Shown: in pieces, positions 45,855 through 57,010 of the stretch
How the letters are laid out: each line of letters begins with the position of its first letter
Position numbering within the stretch: position 1 is the first letter of the stretch
Origin: Nilaparvata lugens
Taxonomy: Eukaryota > Arthropoda > Insecta > Hemiptera > Delphacidae
NCBI RefSeq assembly: GCF_014356525.2
Contig: NC_052511.1
Location: 36,051,121 to 36,115,120, forward strand
Direction: 5' to 3'
Length of the DNA: 64,000 nt
The notes under the pieces: generated by a model
Told to the model about the DNA's origin: nothing
What the model saw: only the letters and a program-made list of their open reading frames with translations
Database searches by the model: none
Made by a program: the position numbers and the translations under genes

Positions 45855-46693
45855 GAGATTTGAAACAATTGTAATTTTGGGCTGAGCCTATGTTGTTGCT
45901 CTCTCTCAGTTAGGCTATAGCAAAGCTATAGCAAAATGCTGTAGCATAGCATTTATAGAAAAATGCTTTACTGGTAGGCCTATAGCACAACATAGCTATA
46001 TTATTAGTAGGCCTATTACATAGCATAGCTATGACTGATATGGGAAATTTTTAATCAATAAATTTTTTAATAAAAATGCTGAGATGCTGAGAATATTATT
46101 CACACTGCCCTTTACCATAGAGAAAAGATAGTATACGGTAATACTTTATTCTCTCTATGCCTTTACTAATTTGTAATTATACGTACTAAATGTACTTGTA
46201 TACGTTGTACTATTAAGTATTTGTTATGTATTTACATAATAATATTATGTAATAATATAATATATTATTATCACTACTGTATTATAATATATCTTATTGT
46301 ATTACAATATTTATATAATTTATTGTATGACTGTATTACAATTTAGGCTATTATATTGTAATACAGTCGTGATACTATTTCTGATTTTCAATTTAAGTTA
46401 AAAGAATGTTATCAATTACTGACATCTTATCTTGACCTCTATATGGGAATCTAAACACAATGGAAACCAGTTATGTACCGTACGATATAATGCATAACGC
46501 AGTTCATGTAATATAATATTCTTTATTGGATGTGTAGTGTATTATTTTCACTTATTTTACCTACCACTCTAAAATTGCATTTTCTATGGTTAGGAAGATG
46601 TGAACTCCATAATTATCTTCCTGAATATAAATAAAATGAGAAAGGTTTATCTTTTATTCATTTTATCAAGAAGAAAACTAACACACTTTTTTC

Positions 46694-46765
46694 TATGTAT
46701 TTAAACCAGTCAATTATTGACTGCATGTCGTGTTTAAATACATAGAAGAAAGTATGTTAATACAT
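46694..46765. repeat. Short palindrome
   Basis: CACACTTTTTTCTATGTATT-TAAACCAG and GTGTTTAAATACATAGAAGA-AAGTATG pair around a 20-base loop. Confidence 0.55.
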
Positions 46766-47529
46766 AGCAGCTCGGAATGGATCAAGAAATCATCACCTTT
46801 AAGAAAACTAAGGTGGAAATACTTGAAAGAGGTATTTGAAAGTTTTCACCTCCCCTAGAGTTTTACTTTTTTACATGTTCAAACTTTTCAGATTAGGAGT
46901 CTATTAATTTTCGCCCAATTTCCTCAGTCTCTTGGATTTGTTGACTTAAACCCTCATAAGAGGGGTTTTTGTTTTTCTAAGAATGTAAATAAAGCTGCAA
47001 TATAGAGTTTTACTCCATTATCAGTCAATTTCCAATCCTATTTCTCAATTTATTTTTTAATAATTATTCACCAATAATATTAGTTTTTAAGTTAGGCTAC
47101 TATACCTAATCCAATGTATTGTACTCCATGGAATTTAAGTTCTAAAATAAAACTACAAATCCTTTTGTTCACAAAAATATATTTTTCACTCTAAAACATT
47201 AAAAAATTAATTCACATTCAAAAGTAATAAAATATTCTCAATTTTTTTAACTCTGGCACATCATAAATAAAATGGAATGGTTTCACTTCATGTTTCAAAC
47301 TTACAAACAAAATTAATAGATTATAATATAATAATATATGTATGAATAAGGTAGCTTGATTTATTAATGTCGATCATATCATACTTGAATAATTTACTGA
47401 TGCTCTTTCACACTATAGTGAAACTTCATAAAATCTTCTCATATTTTTCAACTGAACTGGCGTGATTTTAATAGAACTGAAATATTCGTAGGCTACATAA
47501 GCATTAAATAAGGTAGGTCTATACCTACA

Positions 47530-47990
47530 TAACAGCACCATGTGGAAGAAATGGTCTGTTTTTTGTGTATTATTGCTTTTATGTTAAGAAATATATAAAT
47601 ATATTAAATTGAATCTGATTTCAACACAGTAGTAAGAAAGCTACATCACAAAATCGTTAAGCTTTGAATCAATATTATCAGTATTGTCTGTGGAAAAAAT
47701 GGTCTCTTTTTATGTGTCTTATTGCTCTCATGTGGGAAAATGATTATTATTAAATTGAATCTGATTTGAACACAGTAGGGAAACTCATCTCACAATATCA
47801 CAAAATCATTGAGCTTTGAATCAATATTATCGGTATTGTCTGTTGGAAAAATGGTCTGTTTTTATGTGTCTTATTGCTCTTATGTGGAAAAATGATTGAT
47901 ATCAAATTGAATCTGATTTGAACACATTGAGGAATCTCACAATATCACAAAATCATTGATCTTTGAATCAATATTATTAGTATTGTCTTC
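47530..47990. repeat. Tandem repeat (about 146-153 bp) covering the 3' end of the zinc-finger gene
   Basis: The word CTTTGAATCAATATTAT recurs at about 47663, 47815 and 47962, and TCTGATTTnAACACA at about 47614, 47760 and 47912. The rightmost unit encodes the last residues and the stop codon (47937-47939) of the zinc-finger protein; the others lie in its 3' flank/UTR. Confidence 0.85.
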
Positions 47991-50900
47991 ATATATGTGT
48001 TTGTACCCTGGAAGATTTCCCCCACCATCACCACACAAATTCATCCCCACTCCAGTGTTGCACTGAAATGCATGATGCTGTGCCCTCTGTGGTTTGTTGT
48101 GCACTTTCATATGCACAGTCAACGCCACTTTCTGCCTGAACGGTCGCCCGCAAATCTCACAAATATAATTTTTCTCACCGGTGTGAATCCAAGAGTGTCG
48201 CTTGAGTGTGTTTTTGGTGCTGAACGATCTATTACACTCATGACAGGTGTGGTCCTTCTGTTTGAGGTGGAATATTTTCATGTGATCGGTGAGCAGATTT
48301 TTCTTGCCGAATTTCCGATCGCATAGACTGCAGGAGAATTTTGAAACCTGTGTATGAACTACAAGATGCACATTCAACCCGGCTCTATCCTTGTAAACTT
48401 TGTCACAGTACTGACACTTGTACCGCCTGGGATCGGTGTGTCGTTGTACGTGAGCCTTCAGAGCCGTTTTATTGGGAAAAAGCTTTTCACAAATGTAGCA
48501 ACAGTGTTTGTCCAGTGTGGGATGTACAGTTTCCCTGTGGTCTCTCAACATCCTCCAAACCCCAAACGACTGCTCACAAACGTTACACTTGTATTTTCTG
48601 GTTTCATCAGTGTGAGATCGTGTGAAATGAGTTTTCAAAGTTGTTTCATGCTTGAAACTCTTGTTACAAACCTCACAAACGTAATCGTTTTTCTTGCAGT
48701 GTGATTTGAAATGCTGCTTAAAATCATCACTAAGATCACAAGATGCTGATGATTTATCTCCGCCCACATCATCAATAGAATCTGATGACTTTTCCTCTAT
48801 TTTCAAACTCTCTCCTTCATCATCATTTTTCTCCTCTTCTTTGATAGTAATACTGGTACAAGATTCATCATTACTGTCAGTCCTCTCCTCCTCTCCTTTC
48901 CTTTTCCCCTCTTCATCCTTCTTCTCTCCTCCTATCTCAAACTCCTTATTTTTCTCCTCAATCAAACTATCAATATCAAATTCATCGATTTTTCCAGCGC
49001 ATTGTTCCTCTTTCATTGAACCAAACGAAAAATCCTTGGAAACTTCTTGGTAGGTGGGGAGTAGAGACAAATCTTCCACATCCTTTACTGTTCCTACCTT
49101 GCAGTTATCCTCATTCAATTTTTTCACCTCTTTTCCATCTGCTTTATTCTCTTCTTTCACCCTAAACTCACTCTCCAAAATGATTGGGAGATCCAGAGTC
49201 ACACTGAAGTCCAAACTGTTATCTTGACTTGCATTTGTTTCGTTTGGAATGGCTTGAGAAATGTTCATGGTATTTTTATTCATGTAATTATTTGTATTCT
49301 TATGAACTCCAAATACATCAGATACTGTATTTGATACATTCGTCAGCATATCAACATTGAAAGAATTATCGAAGGCACAGTCGGGAGTATTTAGCAATTC
49401 TTCTTCTTCACTATTTATCGGCAAGATCTTTTCACACTCATCTAATAATGAGGAGGTCCTAACAATGTTATATTTTTCAGTATTTTCCACAGTGTGGAAA
49501 TATGTGTCGTCAGTTATAGTTGATAATTCATCGAAGATTCCTCCTTTCTTATAAGATGATGTATTCGCAGGGAGAATATTTTTCCCCTCCAAACTACCAA
49601 AAGCATTTGGATATGGAGACGAATGACTAGGATTCTCCATGTGTGGATTGCAACTATTATTAATGTTTGTATTTCCTGTGAAAAAATTGAAATCATCATC
49701 TGTAATACTACTTGGTCCCACACTGGTCCCAGAAGATTTGAAATTGGGTTTAGCATCAATGTTACCAAAAATATTAGTAGAGCTCATTGTGGAATTATCG
49801 GGAATAATAGTGATAGACTTATTAAACAAATTAGTGTTATCAAATGGAATTGAATTATTCATACGATTCCCTAGATCAGTTTTCAGATTTGCAGAATTGT
49901 GTTGATCATTAACAAAATTCGGCTTGTTCTCAATTCTTGATGTAGCATTTTTTGCTAATGGAGGAATAGAAACGTTGCTCTTACAATCGGTATCAATAGT
50001 TCTTCCAATAGATGTAAACTTCGATCTTGATATGGACATACTATTGTTGAGTATATTTGGTTTACTCATTGATCCCGTATTATTATTGTACGCTGCAAAT
50101 GGTGTTCCTGTAGAACTTTTCCCACTATCATAATGTTTTGTTCTAAAGTTGGAGCCATTTATTTTACTTTGCCCCATACTATCATTTCCAAAAACATTAT
50201 TCAACCTATTTTTGCTGGGGCTTGGAACATTGGGAATAATTCTGGTGCCTGTTATAATGGTAGGTACTACTTTATCCAATTTTTTTGGAGTCGAAATTCG
50301 AGGAGTATTCACTGCTTGTGTTGGTGTAGGAAATTTCACAGCTGGGTCCACAGTACCAGAGTAAGAGGGTGTCCCAACAGTATTCCAATCAACATTTGTT
50401 GTGAAATTGGTCGTTTTTGGGAATTCCTCAGAATTTCCAGTATTATTTGATGTCAACTCATTCAAAAAATCATCGATTTTCAAATCGTCACTGGTTAAAT
50501 TTGTAGATTTTGTCATTTCCACAATGTTTTGAGTGGTTCTATTCGGCAAGTCGCTAGTAAAACTAATACTATTCGGGGGAGAAGTTGTTGGGAAAATTGG
50601 CACGTTTTGAGACATTTGTGAACTCGCTGCATATCCATTATTACTCATGAATTCCATGTTATTCAAGTAACCACTCATGTGAGTTGGTCCGAAATAATTA
50701 TTTCTCCAATTATTATCGACGTTCCAGGATGAGGTAGCTGAGGTAGCATGTGCTGCTTGTGTATTATTGAAACCCATCTGATAATTTGCGGTTTGTGTAA
50801 AGTTTGTGCTAATCCTATTCTGGAATTGTGAAGCATCTACTACCAAGGGCCTACTGACAGGAGGAGTTTTCACAGTCTTAGTCAGTCCACCAATGACATT

Positions 50901-51575
50901 CTGCACATGTTGGGGAAGCTCTCTAACCCGATAAATTGTTGAACGATCACTCACAACATTTTGATCAAAGTTATCAACCTTTGGTTTAGCGACATCCAGG
51001 ATTATTTTCGGCAAACTGATTGGTATTTTTTGAGCGATAGTTTCTGTTTCACTATTGACACTTCTGATTGGTGCACTTGAGTGGAGTCTTCTTGATGGGG
51101 TAAACGATCTGATTATAGTGTACTTCAAATTTGATTTTGAATTCGAGTTCTGGGGGACTGGTTTGAGTATGATGCATTTTTTCGGCGTCTGGATGGAGCT
51201 TGTACTCGATGGTGTGTTGTAATTTTCTTTATTCCTGCTGTCAGATGTGTAGTTCAGGATACCAGGGATTTCCAAATTCCCAAAAGTGTTATAATTTGCA
51301 GGATTATGTGACTTATATAATCCACTAATGGTACAATTCTCAGGAATGTTAGTATATGACCCAGGATTGGTAAAATTCCCAGTAATCCCACTGTAGTTCG
51401 TAGGAGCATAATTATAATTACCAGGTATGCTATTATAATCATATTGCAAACCTTTGCCATCACAATAATTGCTATTAGAAGCAACGGATGTGTTGGAAAT
51501 GTCATAGCTTCTATGAGTTCCGGATTTGTGTAGGATGTTATTGCCAGAAAAGCCATAATCACCAAGATTCGAGAT
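47937..51575 (-). CDS. Terminal coding exon of the zinc-finger gene
   Basis: Acceptor CATATTTTCCAG|ATCTCGAAT; stop TGA at 47937-47939. The open frame continues to 51596, but the acceptor and the in-frame upstream exon show that the Met there is intronic. Residues about 1-840 are low-complexity Asn/Ser/Thr-rich with scattered aromatic and Pro residues; about 860-945 is acidic/Lys-rich (repeated EEK, KEEE). Fingers at about 965-1159 are: YVCEVC..H.TRSH, YKCNVC..H.ETVH, HCCYIC..H.QRH, YKCQYC..H.VVH, FSCSLC..H.KIFH, HTCHEC..H.SWIH, YICEIC..H.KVH. The tail ends NIDSKINDFVIL and is copied in the 3' repeats. All long plus-strand frames opposite this exon are shadows. Confidence 0.92.
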   Translation of the reverse strand: MSNLGDYGFSGNNILHKSGTHRSYDISNTSVASNSNYCDGKGLQYDYNSIPGNYNYAPTNYSGITGNFTNPGSYTNIPENCTISGLYKSHNPANYNTFGNLEIPGILNYTSDSRNKENYNTPSSTSSIQTPKKCIILKPVPQNSNSKSNLKYTIIRSFTPSRRLHSSAPIRSVNSETETIAQKIPISLPKIILDVAKPKVDNFDQNVVSDRSTIYRVRELPQHVQNVIGGLTKTVKTPPVSRPLVVDASQFQNRISTNFTQTANYQMGFNNTQAAHATSATSSWNVDNNWRNNYFGPTHMSGYLNNMEFMSNNGYAASSQMSQNVPIFPTTSPPNSISFTSDLPNRTTQNIVEMTKSTNLTSDDLKIDDFLNELTSNNTGNSEEFPKTTNFTTNVDWNTVGTPSYSGTVDPAVKFPTPTQAVNTPRISTPKKLDKVVPTIITGTRIIPNVPSPSKNRLNNVFGNDSMGQSKINGSNFRTKHYDSGKSSTGTPFAAYNNNTGSMSKPNILNNSMSISRSKFTSIGRTIDTDCKSNVSIPPLAKNATSRIENKPNFVNDQHNSANLKTDLGNRMNNSIPFDNTNLFNKSITIIPDNSTMSSTNIFGNIDAKPNFKSSGTSVGPSSITDDDFNFFTGNTNINNSCNPHMENPSHSSPYPNAFGSLEGKNILPANTSSYKKGGIFDELSTITDDTYFHTVENTEKYNIVRTSSLLDECEKILPINSEEEELLNTPDCAFDNSFNVDMLTNVSNTVSDVFGVHKNTNNYMNKNTMNISQAIPNETNASQDNSLDFSVTLDLPIILESEFRVKEENKADGKEVKKLNEDNCKVGTVKDVEDLSLLPTYQEVSKDFSFGSMKEEQCAGKIDEFDIDSLIEEKNKEFEIGGEKKDEEGKRKGEEERTDSNDESCTSITIKEEEKNDDEGESLKIEEKSSDSIDDVGGDKSSASCDLSDDFKQHFKSHCKKNDYVCEVCNKSFKHETTLKTHFTRSHTDETRKYKCNVCEQSFGVWRMLRDHRETVHPTLDKHCCYICEKLFPNKTALKAHVQRHTDPRRYKCQYCDKVYKDRAGLNVHLVVHTQVSKFSCSLCDRKFGKKNLLTDHMKIFHLKQKDHTCHECNRSFSTKNTLKRHSWIHTGEKNYICEICGRPFRQKVALTVHMKVHNKPQRAQHHAFQCNTGVGMNLCGDGGGNLPGYKHIYEDNTNNIDSKINDFVIL

Positions 51576-54173
51576 CTGGAAAATATGAAGTCCCAATATT
51601 ATTAGATAGGTCTAGCATCTATTTATTCATCAAGCACATAATCAAAATATGATTGGGAATGGAGAAACATACTTAGCTCTTACTATTTCATTCCCAAATT
51701 CCTATTAATATTAGTCCTCAATTTATTGTCTTTTCATTATTATCATTCAATATCTCATACTAGAAATATTAATTTATTATTACAGAAGATCTATCATTAT
51801 ATCTTCACTGACGGATGTAGTATGGATTAATAGATAGACAACAAAACTACACATCAAAGCAACCTCTCAATATTTATTTTTACACACCAAGATTCGAGAT
51901 CTGGAAAATATGAAGTCCCAATATTATTAGATAGGTCTAGCATCTATTTATTCATCAAGCACATAATCAAAATATGATTGGGAATGGAGAAACATACTTA
52001 GCTCTTACTATTTCATTCCCAAATTCCTATTAATATTAGTCCTCAATTTATTGTCTTTTCATTATTATCATTCAATATCTCATACTAGAAATATTAATTT
52101 ATTATTACAGAAGATCTATCATTATATCTTCACTGACGGATGTAGTATGGATTAATAGATAGACAACAAAACTACACATCAAAGCAACCTCTCAATATTT
52201 ATTTTTACACATGTTTCAAACTCTTTTAGAATCTCTTCCAAACTACAGTTTTGAAACTATTCTGAGTGTAGCAGGTGACATTCTCAAGTGTGAAAGTTAC
52301 ATTCTCACACTTTAAAATGATTCTGAAGAACAAAGAAGAAATAAATAATTAGAGGTTGCTTATTTATTTGCTTTTTATTTTTTATTATTGTAGATACAGC
52401 AGTACTAGATAAAAAAACTGAATAATAATAGGAATATAGTTGAAATGCTGATGAATGAATAATAATTGAAAATCCAAATTAAATGCTGTCAATCACCCCG
52501 AAGACTTCTGTATGGGTAGAAGACTTCTTTCTGCATATTTCTGTATGCAAAAAAAATTAATCCAAGAGATACCTATACCAAGAATGAAAGCCGCATAAAT
52601 TAATCAAAAACAGAATAAAATAGTTTTTGTGTGAGAATAAGTTATGAGTAAATAAGTGTAAATAAGTTATGAGAAAAAATCGTGGAAAACTTTTCCTATT
52701 CACCCCATTCTACGGGGTACTGCAAATATTAATAAAAGGGTAAATAGCTAGAATGGTTCAACAATATTATTGTAGAAATTCCCTATAAAAATAGAATTCA
52801 CACTGTTGTCAATATTTGCAGTTCAGAAATATTATTCGTGATGGTTGACAGCATTCAATTAAGATTTTCTAAAAGGGTGAATAGCTAGAATGGTTCAGCA
52901 ATATTATTGTAGAAATTTCCTAAGAATAGAATTCACACTGTTGCCAATATTTGCTGTTCAGAAATATTATTCGTGATGGTTGACAGCATTCAATTAAGAT
53001 TCTCGTCTAATAATTATTTTAAATATGGTAGATACATTATTTAAATATCTTGACGTTGTTACAATACAAAGGCACCAAATACTATTTGAAAAACCAAGAT
53101 TGGAAACCATCAAAACAAGAAATGAAACATAAGTTATCAGGACGAATTCATTTTCATTTGCTTCAACACAAATGAAAATAATTATGACTAAAATGATGTT
53201 GAACAAGACCTTTTTCATAATCCATTCTATCAATTAAAAAAAAAGTGTGTATAGAAGAATATTTTTGTAGACAACTTTGTAGCTCCTCTTTCAATATTGG
53301 ATTTGAAGAGGCAATCTGAAATTATCTCCAAACTCTATCTATATAGGCTACTTGAATATTTTCAATCGGAGATGCTCTTTTTTAGAGATGAGCATATAAA
53401 ATAAACAGTATATAGCCTAATATGGTCGAAGGATTTGACAAGCTATCTTTCAATATTCGATCAGGCGTATGACCAAATGTTTTTCATTTTTTTATGTATT
53501 CAGTATATTTCTTGGTAAATAATCAATATTCTGTTTATATCTAGGCTTATACAACAAACTATGATAAACTGTGAAAAGTCCAAAAAGATATGACATATTT
53601 CACTTTGAAGTCCAATCTCTTTAAAAAAAAGAAGAAACTAGAAATGTTAAATTTAGGAGGATAAGAAACTTTTATGATTAGTTCAATTCTTTCACTTAAG
53701 TTTACCATAAAAATAAAATAGAACAAAAGTTTACAGTTTGTAAATTGCTACTGCATGTTGTTCTATTTTATTTGTATGGTGAGTAAGTAATACTTTCTAT
53801 AGAGTGTTTAATCCTTCGAGTCGTCAGGACAGAAAACACTCCGATTGGCTGATTAGATAGGCGCATGAAAAAACGCCTAACATGGTCTCACCCTTAACCT
53901 ATTACCCTATCTCCCAGTAATAAATAACTCATCAGTAATTCGTGATTTCTAAATAAATGAATAAAATAATATTAAATATTATTGAATTATATTTATATAT
54001 AAATAGAAAATATAAATTTTATATTATGGTAAATAAATAAATATTTATATGATGATAAATGAATAAATAAATAAACTTACTGGAAAGTTGACATCATCTT
54101 CTTGATTCAAATTAAAATCAGTTGAAGCATCAAACGAATAAAATTGATTGTTGAGAAAATCACCACTTGATTC
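47937..54173 (-). CDS. C2H2 zinc-finger protein, seven fingers (two firm exons; 5' end not fixed)
   Basis: Probable nuclear DNA-binding transcription factor. Two exons join in phase 0: 54173-54081 (31 codons) and 51575-47937 (1212 codons plus stop). A further exon is likely at 54894-54762. The terminal exon encodes about 840 residues rich in Asn, Ser and Thr, then an acidic/Lys-rich region, then seven C2H2 fingers (genomic about 48683-48099), then a 53-residue tail. The finger array has all Cys and His ligands; only one linker is TGEK-like, the others being five or six residues of TDPRR or TQVSK type. No BTB, ZAD or SCAN domain is visible in the known part. The family is certain, but I cannot assign an orthologue and give no symbol. 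The upstream intron contains an exact duplication of the terminal exon's acceptor. Confidence 0.9.
51560..52209. repeat. Exact 325-bp tandem duplication spanning a splice acceptor
   Basis: 51560-51884 and 51885-52209 look identical base for base by eye, from CACCAAGATTCGAGATCTGG to TTATTTTTACAC. The unit contains the first 16 bases of the terminal zinc-finger exon and its acceptor. Confidence 0.9.
52734..53004. repeat. About 138-bp tandem duplication
   Basis: AAAAGGGTAAATAGCTAGAA-TGGTTCAACAATATTATTGT ... TTGACAGCATTCAATTAAGA is repeated immediately. The unit resembles part of the AGTGAGGTCC element (TTGTCAATATTTGCAGT). Confidence 0.85.
54081..54173 (-). CDS. Upstream coding exon of the zinc-finger gene
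   Basis: Acceptor TATTTTTCTCCAG|GAATCAAG and donor TTTCCA|GTAAGT bound 31 codons: ESSGDFLNNQFYSFDASTDF then NLNQEDDVNFP. It splices in phase 0 to ISNLGDYGF of the terminal exon, and the Asn-rich acidic composition matches the sequence it joins. Confidence 0.78.
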
Positions 54174-54298
54174 CTGGAGAAAAATAAATTTTTTGAGTGA
54201 TGCATAGGATCATATTATGTAAAGTATACAAGTGATAATAAATCTGATTCATCGGTATCAAATATCCCCTATTAAGGCAAAATTCTCGCCGTTGAGGC

Positions 54299-54310
54299 CC
54301 CCCCCCCCCT
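54299..54310. repeat. C homopolymer (about 12)
   Basis: GAGGCCCCCCCCCCCCTG in an intron; likely length-polymorphic and error-prone in assembly. Confidence 0.85.
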
Positions 54311-54761
54311 GTTATCTCAGTTATTATTGAAGATATTGACTCAATTTTCTGTTTAAATGGAAGAGGAGGAAAAATAAAGGGCGCTAGCCTATTTTGATAC
54401 AATTTAGTTCGATTTTAATATTAATTAGAAATAGCTGTTTCAAAACTAACCTTATTTTCAAGAAAGGACGATTTTAAATATATTTGTATCTCAACTATTT
54501 TTGAAGATATCGACTCTATTATTTTTTTCTAATGAAAAAGCTCACCGGATAGAGCTTAGCCGAAACGAAAATGGATATGAGCGATGAGAAGAAAGACCTT
54601 CAATCCTACAAAACAACAATTCACATGAAGTGTAAAAGAACAGTGAAATAGAGTGTGAAATAAAAATGTATGAAAGAACAGTGTGTATAAGGTGTGAAAT
54701 AACTGATGTGTGATTAGAGTGTGAAAGAACAGTATGAATAAAATTTGAATTTTTCGTTAAC

Positions 54762-54894
54762 ATAACCAAGAGAAACTTGATTAGATATAACTGATAAACG
54801 ATTATTGTAGAAAACAATGACCCCATCGGCTCTATTAAGCTGTTCATCGGTAAAAACAACTTCATAACCCTCAATCGGCTGCACCTCCTCATCG
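54762..54894 (-). CDS. Probable further 5' coding exon of the zinc-finger gene
   Basis: After acceptor ATCTATAATCAG| the frame reads (x)C then DEEVQPIEGYEVVFTDEQLN, then RADGVIVFYNNRLSVISNQV and SLGY. This is protein-like, acidic, and in the right place and strand. To join the next exon in phase 0 it must end at TAT|GTTAAC (54762), a weak donor; CTTG|GTTATG (54767) would shift frame into a stop. The 5' phase requires two bases from another exon. RNA data would be decisive. Confidence 0.45.
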
Positions 54895-55375
54895 CTGATT
54901 ATAGATTAGATAAATTTAGAGTTTGAAAAATTAAAAATCATGTGCTTCTCATCGTAATTGTATGGATTTGATTGTAAATATTGTTATTATCAATTAGGTA
55001 GATTGAATTAAATACTGTGCAATAACTGTGCATTAAATTAGATCATTGTGCAATATAGAATATAGTTTGCATTATATTATATTATATTATTATTGATATG
55101 GATAGATCCGATTAGATTATCAATGTGCAATATATATAATAATTGATTAGGTAGATTGTACTAGATAGATTAAATTTTATATTTATTGAGAAATTATTTA
55201 AATTTCATTGAATTGTAGATTACATATTCATGCTACATATATGTACTTCAAACACAAAATATTATATGATGTGTTTAATTATTGCTTAATAAATAAATGA
55301 GTTCAGAATATTACGTAAACACATCTCAATGAACATATTTATAACTTCAAATTAAAGTTATTCAATCCATTAGAT

Positions 55376-56248
55376 CAGGGGTCTCCAACCTTTTTTATCC
55401 AAGGGCCATATTGTTAATTCTTGGGAGGCTTAGAGGGCCAATAACAAGGATTTACATTGAATCTGACTTGTGGAACACACACGACAGGGGATTTGGGGGG
55501 TGTAAAATTATTATATTTCCATTAAAATAACATGAGGAGTTTCAAGTAGGTTTAATTGAAACAAAGGAAGAAACAAACCAATTCATTTCATTTCAATACA
55601 AAGTTCAATTTATTGAGTGTAAAAAGGTCATAAGAAAACCTGACAATGCATGAATTTAGCAAGTTAAAGAAAATTATAATAACTCTTTTAACAGTAATAA
55701 GACAACTTGACAATACACGAATTCATAGAAAGTTACCAAGCTAAAAGCTAATACTTATTTTTAGTGAGAAGATTGCATTTCTTTTCCACTCAGCATGTCC
55801 GCCCATTTAGGATTAAACTTTGTGGTTCCGATCATTAAAACTGTTTTTAAATGTTCATCTGACAAGGAAGATCTGTATTTGGATTTAACAAACTTCATTT
55901 TGGAAAATGTCTGCTTACACTAAATTGTAGGTAGATCCAAGAAGAGAAAACATAGCTTGAGCATGGTTTTTTATGTTTTTAGAGTCTTTTTCTGGGAGAG
56001 ACATGTACAGTCCATGCAGACCATTAGCTAATATCTCGCAATGGTTGATCGCTGCTTGTTTATAGCTTATTTTACACTTATATTAAGAGATGGAGTGGCT
56101 AGTAAGAGGAGAGTACTGAACTCACAGTTGTCAAAAATGTGTAGAGATATATATTTTTAAAAAATCTGTAGCAATAACTCTCGGCGGGCCGGACAAAATC
56201 TATCCGCGGGCCGGATGTGGCCCGCGGGCCGTAGGTTGGAGAGCCCTG
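55376..56248 (-). mobile_element. hAT-type DNA transposon remnant with 8-bp target duplication
   Basis: Ends CAGGGGTCTCCAACCTTTTT and AGGTTGGAGAGCCCTG are inverted repeats of hAT type. Both sides carry CATTAGAT (55368-55375 and 56249-56256), a perfect 8-bp duplication. The 873-bp element keeps only the C-terminal transposase region on the minus strand, so it is an internally deleted copy. It lies in the presumed 5' intron of the zinc-finger gene. Confidence 0.93.
55761..56095 (-). pseudogene. C-terminal hAT transposase fragment, disrupted
   Basis: Minus-strand sequence reads HCEILANGLHGLYMSLPEKD and NHAQAMFSLLGSTY, then hits a stop/frameshift near 55918. In another frame it continues TFSKMKFVKSKYRSSLSDEH and TKFNPKWADMLSGKEM to a stop at 55761-55763. 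The pattern STY...TFSKMK...KSKYRSSLSDEHL is characteristic of the C-terminal dimerisation region of hAT transposases and the vertebrate proteins derived from them. The N-terminal zinc finger and catalytic parts are missing. Confidence 0.88.
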
Positions 56249-56481
56249 CATTAGATGGTTGGATTCCATACGGTTTATTTCAATCTCAAATCAAATTTTA
56301 TTATTTACATAAATGACAGCTGTGATACGAGAGTTGCAATGTCATGAGTGATAGAAATTCCTATACAGTTGAGATAATATTTGAGGTATCGTAAAAAAGC
56401 AATAAAAAAACTTGTAGAACCCTTTATTATTAAAAACTTTAAAATATTTCAACAAATACTTTTGAAATATCGTTTTCTGTT

Positions 56482-56661
56482 TTTTACTTTCCTTGCCCTA
56501 TTACCATAGGTAAGGAAAGTATTGCTTTCCGAAAAAAAATTAAGGTAGGTACCCCAATTTCTAAATTTCTATACGTTTCAAGGTCCCTTGAGTCCAAAAA
56601 AGTGGTTTTCGCTCGGGTATTGGTCTGTATGTGTGTGTGTGTGTCTGTGTGTGTGTGTGTG

Positions 56662-56718
<57 letters not shown>

Positions 56719-57010
56719 TTTGTGTGTGTGTATGAGTGTATGTGCGTCTGTGTACACGATATCTCATCTCCCAATCAACGGAATGACTTGAAATTTGGAA
56801 CTTAAGGTCCTTACACTGTAAGGATCCGACACGAACAATTTCGATCAAATACGATTCAAGATGGCGGCTAAAACGGCGAAAATGTTGTCAAAAACAGGGT
56901 TTTTTGCGATTTTCTCGAAAACGGCTTCAACGATTTTGATTAAAGTTATACCTAGAATATCAACTGCCACAAGTCCCATATCTGTAAAAATTTCAGGAGC
57001 TCCGCCCCAT
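56482..57010. repeat. ACTTTCCTTGCCCTA / TG-microsatellite repeat (copy 2)
   Basis: TTTACTTTCCTTGCCCTATT-ACCATAGGTAAGGAAAGT hairpin, TCTATACGTTTCAAGGTCCC, a (TG)n tract of about 100 bp (56631-56731), TTGAAATTTGGAACTTAAGG and AAGATGGCGG; the same order as 23149 onward. Cys/Val or His/Thr repeat frames over the TG tract are not genes. Confidence 0.88.

Larger units (their letters stand above)
35745..47530. other. Intergenic repeat-rich stretch
   Basis: Between the ACE candidate first exons and the zinc-finger gene (both on the minus strand), this interval holds only the listed elements. I found no coding exon. Confidence 0.6.

Noticed and set aside
47997..50450. Numerous plus-strand open frames of 65-119 codons
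   Set aside because: They are antisense shadows of the zinc-finger exon, whose minus-strand frame is 1.2 kb codons long with clear Cys2-His2 fingers; no plus-strand motif or splice structure supports them.
51576..51596. Start Met of the zinc-finger protein at 51596
   Set aside because: The sequence before 51575 is a splice acceptor (TATTTTCCAG) and an in-phase upstream exon exists at 54173-54081.
56484..56848. His/Thr- and Cys/Val-repeat frames
   Set aside because: Products of the (TG)n tract in a dispersed repeat.
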